Origin: Benzoatithermus flavus | GTDB taxonomy: Bacteria > Pseudomonadota > Alphaproteobacteria > Geminicoccales > Geminicoccaceae | Assembly: GCF_037908215.1 (NCBI RefSeq) | Contig: NZ_JBBLZC010000004.1 | Location: 1 to 64,000, forward strand | Direction of reading: 5' to 3' | Length of the DNA: 64,000 nucleotides | Shown here: piece after piece, positions 58,814 to 64,000 of the stretch | Layout of the letters: every line of letters begins with the position of its first letter | Position numbering within the stretch: the first letter of the stretch is position 1 | Made by a program: the position numbers and the translations under genes | Notes under the pieces: generated by a model | Database searches by the model: none | Seen by the model: only the letters and a program-made list of their open reading frames with translations | What the model was told of the DNA's origin: nothing

Positions 58814-60331
58814 TCAGCCCTCGACGCGTTCGCGGCGCAGAAAGGAGGGGATGTCGCCGATCTCGTCGAGAGCACCGGACAGAGGTGCGGGGCCGCTCGC
58901 GACCGGCCGGAACGGGCGGTCGCTGAGCCGGGGCGCCTGCCGCTCGCCGCCCCGGTCCGCCGCCCCGCCTCCGCTGCGCGCGAAGGCGAACTCCTTGACG
59001 CGGTCGAACAGGTTGAGCGGGCGTTCCTCGTTGCGCGCAGCCGAGCGATAGGAAACGTCCGCGGCGGGAGCAGGAGCGGCATCCATCGCTTCGGCCGCGG
59101 GCGCCGCCGCTTCCTGGGCAGGTGCCGGGGTGAAGGCGGCCGCCGCCTCGGCCAGCTCCGGCCGCGGCTGCTCCGGCGCCGCCGCGGCCCTGAGATGCAC
59201 GGCCGGGCTCACCTCGCCGGGCCGGCGGACGGGAGCTTTGGCGGCGCCGGGGAACGGCACGGCCTGCACCCGCTGCGGCTGGAAGCGGAACGGACCGGCG
59301 GTGGCGCGCGCGGGCTCGGGTTGGGGCTCGGCCACGCTGGCCTGCGCCACGGCCGGCCGCTCCTGCGGCAGGTCGATGCCGGTCGCCACGACCGAAACCC
59401 GCATCCGGCCCTGCATCGAATCGTCGAAGGTCGAGCCGAAGATGATGTTGGCGTTGGGGTCGACCTCCTCGCGGATGCGGTTCGCCGCGGCGTCGACCTC
59501 GTAGAGGGTCATGTCGAGGCCGCCGGTGATGTTGATCAGCACGCCCCGCGCCCCCTTCATCGACACGTCGTCGAGGAGCGGGTTCGAGATCGCGGCCTCG
59601 GCGGCCTCGATGGCGCGCCGCTCGCCCTCGGCCTCGCCCGTGCCCATCATCGCCTTGCCCATCTCGGACATGACGGTGCGGATGTCGGCGAAGTCGAGAT
59701 TGATCAGACCCGGCATCACCATGAGGTCGGTGACGCCGCGCACGCCCATGTGCAGGACCTGATCGGCGAGGCGGAAGGCCTCGGCGAAGGTGGTGCGCTC
59801 GTTGGCGAGCCGGAACAGGTTCTGGTTCGGGATGACGATCAGGGTGTCGACGTACTGCTGCAGCTCGGCGAGGCCCGCCTCCGCGAGCCGCATCCGATGG
59901 GCACCTTCGAAGTGAAACGGCTTCGTGACGACCGCAACCGTGAGGATGCCCTGCTCGCGCACGGCGCGCGCGATCACCGGGGCGGCGCCGGTGCCGGTGC
60001 CACCGCCCATGCCGGCGGTGATGAACACCATGTGGCTGCCGGAGAGCTGGTCGAGGATCTCGTCGAGCGCCTCTTCCGCCGAGGCGCGGCCGACCTCGGG
60101 CCTGGCACCTGCACCGAGGCCGTGGGTGACGGTGTGGCCGAGCTGGATCTTGCGGTCGGTCAGGCAATTGGCGAGCGCCTGCGCATCGGTGTTGCAGGCG
60201 ACGAACTCCACCCCCTCGAGGTGCGAGGTGATCATGTTGTTGACGGCGTTGCCGCCGGCACCGCCGACGCCGACAACGGTGATCTTGGGCTTCAGCTCGT
60301 GTGTGACGGGCAGACTGAGATTGATTGTCAT
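58814..60331 (-). CDS. ftsZ: Cell division GTPase FtsZ
   Basis: A 505-aa tubulin homologue that forms the division ring. The GTP site is GGGTGTG at 109-115, with VVGVGGAGGNAVNNMI at the N-terminus and NLDFADIRTVMSEMGKAMMG as the T7/synergy region. A long Ala/Pro-rich linker (about 320-485) leads to the conserved C-terminal peptide GDIPSFLRR, which binds FtsA and other partners. The long linker is usual in alphaproteobacteria. GGAGGAG precedes the ATG at 60331. It lies 91 bases after ftsA on the same strand. Confidence 0.97.
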   Translation of the reverse strand: MTINLSLPVTHELKPKITVVGVGGAGGNAVNNMITSHLEGVEFVACNTDAQALANCLTDRKIQLGHTVTHGLGAGARPEVGRASAEEALDEILDQLSGSHMVFITAGMGGGTGTGAAPVIARAVREQGILTVAVVTKPFHFEGAHRMRLAEAGLAELQQYVDTLIVIPNQNLFRLANERTTFAEAFRLADQVLHMGVRGVTDLMVMPGLINLDFADIRTVMSEMGKAMMGTGEAEGERRAIEAAEAAISNPLLDDVSMKGARGVLINITGGLDMTLYEVDAAANRIREEVDPNANIIFGSTFDDSMQGRMRVSVVATGIDLPQERPAVAQASVAEPQPEPARATAGPFRFQPQRVQAVPFPGAAKAPVRRPGEVSPAVHLRAAAAPEQPRPELAEAAAAFTPAPAQEAAAPAAEAMDAAPAPAADVSYRSAARNEERPLNLFDRVKEFAFARSGGGAADRGGERQAPRLSDRPFRPVASGPAPLSGALDEIGDIPSFLRRERVEG

Positions 60332-60422
60332 ATTCTCCTCCACAGGCACATCCCGACCGTTTTCGGTTCGGGCTGCAACCGCGAGGCCGGGGGCAAGGAC
60401 CGGCCGCGCGGATCGAAAACCG

Positions 60423-61721
60423 TCAGAAATTCTCTTTGAACCACTGGCCCAGACGGGCCAGCCGGCTGGACAGAATCGAGACCTCGATCTGCTCGCTCCA
60501 GCCGAGACCACCATCGTCGCCGAGCGTCAGCCCCACGGCCCCGGCCGCGGCGGCACAGCAGGGCGTATCCTCCATGCGGCCGGGCGGTGCCTGCAGGGCA
60601 CCCGGCCGGCCGCAGCGGGCGGGCAGACGAAACATCTCCTGGACCAGTTCCTCGATCCCCTCGAGCTGGCTGCCACCGCCAGTCAGCACGATCGAGCGGG
60701 GCGGCCGCGCCGCCAAGAGCTCGTCATGCTCCTGCAATCGTTTCTGAGCCAAGAGGAGCGTTTCTTCAACCCTTGCCCGCACGATCTCCGTGACCCGCGT
60801 GCGGGGCACCTCGCCCGTCGGCAGATCGGCGTGATCACCCAGGAGCGGGACCTCGATCCGGGTATTGTCGTCGCAGGCCCGGAACTGCACGCTGCCGAAC
60901 AGATTCTTGATCCGCTCCGCGTGCTGCCGGCTGGTCGAGAGGCCATAGGCCAGATCGCCGGTGACGTGATCGCCGCCATAGGGCACCTGCTCGACGAGGG
61001 TGAGGCGGCCGCCGGCGAAGCAGGCGAGCCCCGTGATGCCGCCGCCGAGCTCGATGACGAGGCAGCCGCGCTCGAGTTCGTCCTCGGCGAGGCAGGCGAG
61101 ACCGGCCGCGTAGGAGGCGCAGACGATGCCCTTGACCTCGATGTGGCAGCGCTCGAGGCAGGCGAGGAGGTTGCGCAAGGCCGTGCCGGTGGCCATCACG
61201 AGATGGGCCACGATCTCGAGCCGCTGGCCCGAGAGCCCGCACGGATCCTTGAGCGGCCGGCCGCCGTCGATCGTCACCTCGAGCGGGACGACGTGCAGCA
61301 CCTCGCGCTCCGGCGTGGACACGGCACGGCGCGCGCGGTCGAGCAGCAGCCGGATGTCGCTCTCGGCGACGGCGCGGCCGTGGAGCTGGCTCGCCACGCG
61401 GACATAGGTCGACTGCGGCCGCCCCCCGCTCACCGCCAGCACGATCTCGCGCAAGGTCTCGCCGGCCTGCTGCTCGGCCTCGTGCAAGGTGGCGAGAATC
61501 GCCGTCTCCGCGGCCTCCGCGTCGACGATCTCGCCGGCCTTGATCCCCTCGGCGAGCTGGTAGCCGCGGCCGATGAGCTGCACGCCGCGCCCCGGCCGTG
61601 GCCGGGCGATGTAGCAGCAGAGCTTGCTCGAGCCGATGTCGAGCACGCCGAACGCAGCACCTCGGCCCCAGGGGCCGCTGCCGACGAGGCTGCGCCAGGC
61701 GGAAGCGACGGCCTTGCTCAT
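60423..61721 (-). CDS. ftsA: Cell division protein FtsA
   Basis: A 432-aa actin-fold protein that tethers FtsZ to the membrane. N-terminal FGVLDIGSSKLCCYIARP (phosphate 1), SHS2-type insert with VLAVSGGRPQSTYV, phosphate 2 VIELGGGITGLACFAGG, adenosine motif IVLTGGGSQLEGIEELV, and a C-terminal amphipathic helix SRLARLGQWFKENF for membrane binding. The ATG at 61721 overlaps the ftsQ stop by 4 bases, so the two are translationally coupled. Confidence 0.95.
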   Translation of the reverse strand: MSKAVASAWRSLVGSGPWGRGAAFGVLDIGSSKLCCYIARPRPGRGVQLIGRGYQLAEGIKAGEIVDAEAAETAILATLHEAEQQAGETLREIVLAVSGGRPQSTYVRVASQLHGRAVAESDIRLLLDRARRAVSTPEREVLHVVPLEVTIDGGRPLKDPCGLSGQRLEIVAHLVMATGTALRNLLACLERCHIEVKGIVCASYAAGLACLAEDELERGCLVIELGGGITGLACFAGGRLTLVEQVPYGGDHVTGDLAYGLSTSRQHAERIKNLFGSVQFRACDDNTRIEVPLLGDHADLPTGEVPRTRVTEIVRARVEETLLLAQKRLQEHDELLAARPPRSIVLTGGGSQLEGIEELVQEMFRLPARCGRPGALQAPPGRMEDTPCCAAAAGAVGLTLGDDGGLGWSEQIEVSILSSRLARLGQWFKENF

Positions 61722-62563
61722 GCGCCCGGCCCCGTCTCGTGCTTCTCGAGGGCGTCGTTCGCGATCTGGACCGTGAGCCACTCCGGATTGCGCAGATCGA
61801 TCGCGGTGATGGCGCGGCCCAGGATGGCCGAGGCGCGCTGCTCGGCCGCGAGACGGCGCCACGCCGCATCGGCACCTTCGGCCGGCAGCCGGACCTCGAT
61901 GCGGCCATCGAGATAGATGTCCCAGCGCCGCTGACCGACCAGCCGGGCTCCGGTGACGTGCGGCGCCAGCTCGGGCTCCCGCACCACGAGCCGCAGCAGC
62001 TCCTCGGCGCGTGCCGGGGCACCGTCGCCGAACAGGAGCGGCAGGTGACGGAACCTGCCCGCGTTCTTGATGCGCACGACCTCACCCGCGTCGCTCACCA
62101 GCACCTGACGGCTTCCGTCGAGCCAGCGCGCGATCGGGCGGTGCTCCTCCAGTCGGATCCAGAGCGTGTCCGGCAAGCGCCGGCCGACGCTGACCGACCG
62201 TATCCAGGGCACATTCTCGACACGTTCTTTGAGCTCACCCAGATCAACCTGCAGTATAGGCTTTCCATAGTAAGGCTCAAGCGCCTTCTGTAGAATCTGC
62301 TCGTCCGCGAGCACCCGGCCCTCGCTGTAGACGCGGGTGACGACGAAGCCGGCACCGGCCGAGGCCTCCAAGAGCTGCCGGCTCATGCTCGCGGTGAAGC
62401 GCGCCATGGCGGGCGAGCGCCAGAGCGCTTCGGCGGCATAGCCTGCGAGACCGAGACCGACCACCGCGAGCACGGCCGAGCGCGCCCGCGTCGCCCAACG
62501 CCGCGGCGGCGGCCGCCGCAGGCTGGCCCGCGTCCGACGAGCGAGACGGTTCACGTGTCGCAT
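61718..62563 (-). CDS. ftsQ: Cell division protein FtsQ
   Basis: A 281-aa bitopic protein of the divisome. A basic cytoplasmic N-terminus (RRTRASLRRPPPRRW) precedes one membrane helix (about 28-47), then a periplasmic POTRA domain (about 72-142: VYSEGRVLADEQILQKAL, VDLGELKERVENVPWIRSVSVGRRLPDTLWIRLEEHRPIARW) and the beta-rich FtsQ domain (VSDAGEVVRI, ITAIDLRNPEWLTVQ). It recruits FtsB/FtsL. The start at 62563 overlaps the end of ddl by 13 bases. Confidence 0.93.
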   Translation of the reverse strand: MRHVNRLARRTRASLRRPPPRRWATRARSAVLAVVGLGLAGYAAEALWRSPAMARFTASMSRQLLEASAGAGFVVTRVYSEGRVLADEQILQKALEPYYGKPILQVDLGELKERVENVPWIRSVSVGRRLPDTLWIRLEEHRPIARWLDGSRQVLVSDAGEVVRIKNAGRFRHLPLLFGDGAPARAEELLRLVVREPELAPHVTGARLVGQRRWDIYLDGRIEVRLPAEGADAAWRRLAAEQRASAILGRAITAIDLRNPEWLTVQIANDALEKHETGPGA

Positions 62564-63462
62564 CGCGCCCACCCCAGGAGCTGCTCGACCAGATCGGCGA
62601 AGCCGATTCCGCGAAACGCGGCCTGCTCCGGCACCAACGACAAGGGCGTCATGCCGGGTTGGGTGTTGACCTCGAGCAGGTAGAGCCCGTCCTCGCCTCG
62701 GTCCGGATCGAAGCGGAAATCGGCCCGGCTGACGCCGCGGCAGCCCAACGCGCGGTGCGCCGCGAGAGCCTGCTCCAGCACGCGCTCGTAGATCGCGGGC
62801 GCGAGGGGGGCCGGCACCAGATGCGAGGCGAAGCCCTCGGTGTATTTGGCGCGATAGTCGTAGAAGCCCTGGCTCGGGCGGATCTCGGTCACGGCGAGCG
62901 GCTCGTCGCCGAGCACGGCACAAGTCAGCTCGCGCCCCGGAATGTAGCTTTCGACCAGAAGGCGGCAGGTCGGGTCGATGTCGTTGCGGTCCGTGAGCGG
63001 GCGGAGATCGTCGTCGGGGACGATCACGACCCCCACGCTCGAGCCTTCGGCCGCGGGCTTGACCACGAACGGCGGGGCGATCGGCGGCTCCGCCAGGAGC
63101 GCTTCGAGCGTCGTCTCGACCCCTTCCGGGCAGCGCAGCCCGGCGCTCGCGAAGACGCGCTTCGCCATCGGCTTGTCCATGGCGAGCGCCGAGGCCAGCA
63201 CCCCGGAGTGGGTGTAGGGGATCGCCATGAGGTCGAGCAGGCCCTGCACGCGCCCGTCCTCGCCGTAGCGGCCGTGGAGCGCGTTGAACACGACCTCGGG
63301 CCGGACCCGCTGCAGCACCTCTGGCAGATCCGTGCCGACGTCGATCCGGGTCACGGGCCAGCCTCGCTCCTCGAGGGCGCGGGCGCAGGCCTCGCCCGAG
63401 ACCAGCGAGACCTCCCGCTCGGCCGAGCGCCCGCCCATGAGAACGGCCACACGCTTCTTCAT
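62551..63462 (-). CDS. ddl: D-alanine-D-alanine ligase
   Basis: A 303-aa ATP-grasp enzyme making D-Ala-D-Ala for peptidoglycan. N-terminal VAVLMGGRSAEREVSLVSG, FNALHGRYGEDG, PYTHSGVLASALAMDK, the ATP-grasp core FVVKPAAEGSSVGVVIV, and the metal site LLEVNTQPGMTPLSLVPEQA. The start at 63462 overlaps murB by 4 bases (ATGA). Its substrate, D-alanine, is also handled by the racemase and permease at 6.5-9.2 kb. Confidence 0.96.
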   Translation of the reverse strand: MKKRVAVLMGGRSAEREVSLVSGEACARALEERGWPVTRIDVGTDLPEVLQRVRPEVVFNALHGRYGEDGRVQGLLDLMAIPYTHSGVLASALAMDKPMAKRVFASAGLRCPEGVETTLEALLAEPPIAPPFVVKPAAEGSSVGVVIVPDDDLRPLTDRNDIDPTCRLLVESYIPGRELTCAVLGDEPLAVTEIRPSQGFYDYRAKYTEGFASHLVPAPLAPAIYERVLEQALAAHRALGCRGVSRADFRFDPDRGEDGLYLLEVNTQPGMTPLSLVPEQAAFRGIGFADLVEQLLGWARCDT

Positions 63463-64000
63463 GCCGCGAGCTCCATGGCCGTCCTCCTGCCGATCCGGAC
63501 GATCTCCCAGTCGAGCTCGACCCCGCTCGTCTCGCGCACGCGCTGCCGCACGAGCTCGCCCAGAGCCTCGATCTCGGCGGCGCTGGCGCCGCCGGTGTTG
63601 ATCAAGAAGTTGCAGTGCTTCTCGGAGACCATGGCCGCACCCAGACGCAGGCCGCGGCAGCCGGCGGCGTCGATGAGCTGCCACGCCTTGTGGCCGGGCG
63701 GGTTCTTGAAGGTGCTGCCACCGGTCGCGACCCGCAGCGGCTGCGCCGCCTCGCGCTCGGCCTTGATGGCGTCCATACGGGCCGAAATCGCCTCCGGGTC
63801 GCCCGGAACACCCTGGAATGCCGCCCGGACCACGATCCAGTCCGCAGGCAGAGCGCTCCGGCGATAGGCGAAGCCGAGCTCGGCGTTGCTCAGGCGGTGC
63901 AGCGCACCCTTGCGGTCCAGCGCCTCGGCCCAGAGCAGCCGGTCCTTGGTCTCGCCGCCGAAGGCACCGGCGTTCATCCGCACCGCCCCCCCGACGGTGC
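63459..64000 (-). CDS. murB: UDP-N-acetylenolpyruvoylglucosamine reductase MurB (partial)
   Basis: The C-terminal 180 or so residues of MurB, which reduces UDP-GlcNAc-enolpyruvate to UDP-MurNAc with NADPH and FAD. The frame is open to the window edge and begins TVGGAVRMNAGAFGG, the FAD-binding block. The proton-donor serine lies in ATGGSTFKNP, and HCNFLINTGGASA and a closing LDWEIVRIG with the conserved glutamate follow. The N-terminal part is outside the window. It overlaps ddl by 4 bases and is part of the division/wall operon. Confidence 0.95.
   Translation of the reverse strand, partial: TVGGAVRMNAGAFGGETKDRLLWAEALDRKGALHRLSNAELGFAYRRSALPADWIVVRAAFQGVPGDPEAISARMDAIKAEREAAQPLRVATGGSTFKNPPGHKAWQLIDAAGCRGLRLGAAMVSEKHCNFLINTGGASAAEIEALGELVRQRVRETSGVELDWEIVRIGRRTAMELAA

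Noticed and set aside
57747..60167. Single 806-codon leftward frame joining part of ftsZ and lpxC
   Set aside because: The part overlapping ftsZ is an out-of-frame shadow; only the last 274 codons encode the LpxC homologue.

Overview
This window is high-GC bacterial chromosome, most likely from an alphaproteobacterium of the Rhodospirillales/Geminicoccales type. The reasons are: the order murB-ddl-ftsQ-ftsA-ftsZ-lpxC (minus strand) followed further on by bamD-recN-ligA; an FzlA-like GST-fold protein; a C-minus L31 next to L36; a heat-shock promoter of the alphaproteobacterial form CTTG-N17-CYTATNTNNG before rpoH; and DUF3775, SleB, BrkB/YihY and MgtC/DUF4010 proteins. The lineage is inferred from gene content; no rRNA is present to confirm it. 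Apart from the end of an IS3-type element at the left edge, the window is ordinary chromosome with good ribosome binding sites and tight operons.

Layout. 1-6.4 kb: IS3-family transposase tail, small hypotheticals, an entericidin-like lipoprotein, a Nit1-like amidase, a membrane GT2, a BrkB/YihY protein and a SleB-type hydrolase. 6.5-11.2 kb: a D-alanine utilisation locus (cycA, alanine racemase, dadA) divergent from an Lrp-type regulator. 11.2-18 kb: a zinc alcohol dehydrogenase, a lipoprotein, an AT-rich island with a long hairpin and an acidic exported protein, formate-THF ligase, a GST, a Cys-rich copper-storage protein and DUF3775. 18-22.8 kb: a MotA/ExbB-like channel protein, a MotB-like OmpA protein with a very long coiled coil, a two-helix membrane protein and a second coiled-coil OmpA protein. 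22.8-28.5 kb: a CNNM/CorC-type protein, an EamA transporter with a histidine tail, an ABC exporter, rpmE and rpmJ. 29-36 kb: glcD and glcE, separated by about 4 kb that includes rpoH. 36-48 kb: FzlA-like GST, MgtC-type protein, QueG, an SDR protein, an alpha/beta hydrolase, a GT4, thrS, infC, a LuxR-type regulator, an Xaa-Pro aminopeptidase and a GNAT. 48-64 kb: small membrane protein, ligA, recN, bamD, a ParA-like ATPase, CYTH-CHAD, UspA, a coiled-coil membrane protein, an LpxC homologue, ftsZ, ftsA, ftsQ, ddl and partial murB.

The most unusual observation is the LpxC homologue at 57747-58571. It sits in the canonical position after ftsZ and keeps the family's N-terminal sequence, but it lacks all three zinc ligands and the catalytic histidine, and it is missing an internal segment. 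It should be an inactive relative, so the cell either has another LpxC or does not make lipid A in the usual way. Second is the four-gene proton-channel/OmpA cluster, which looks like an uncharacterised envelope-spanning energised machine. Regulatory features worth attention are a perfect heat-shock promoter and a 23-bp perfect hairpin in the rpoH leader, a 19-bp perfect hairpin at 13398-13445, and an FNR/FixK-type box before uspA.

All functional statements come from reading translated sequence and motifs; no database search was run.
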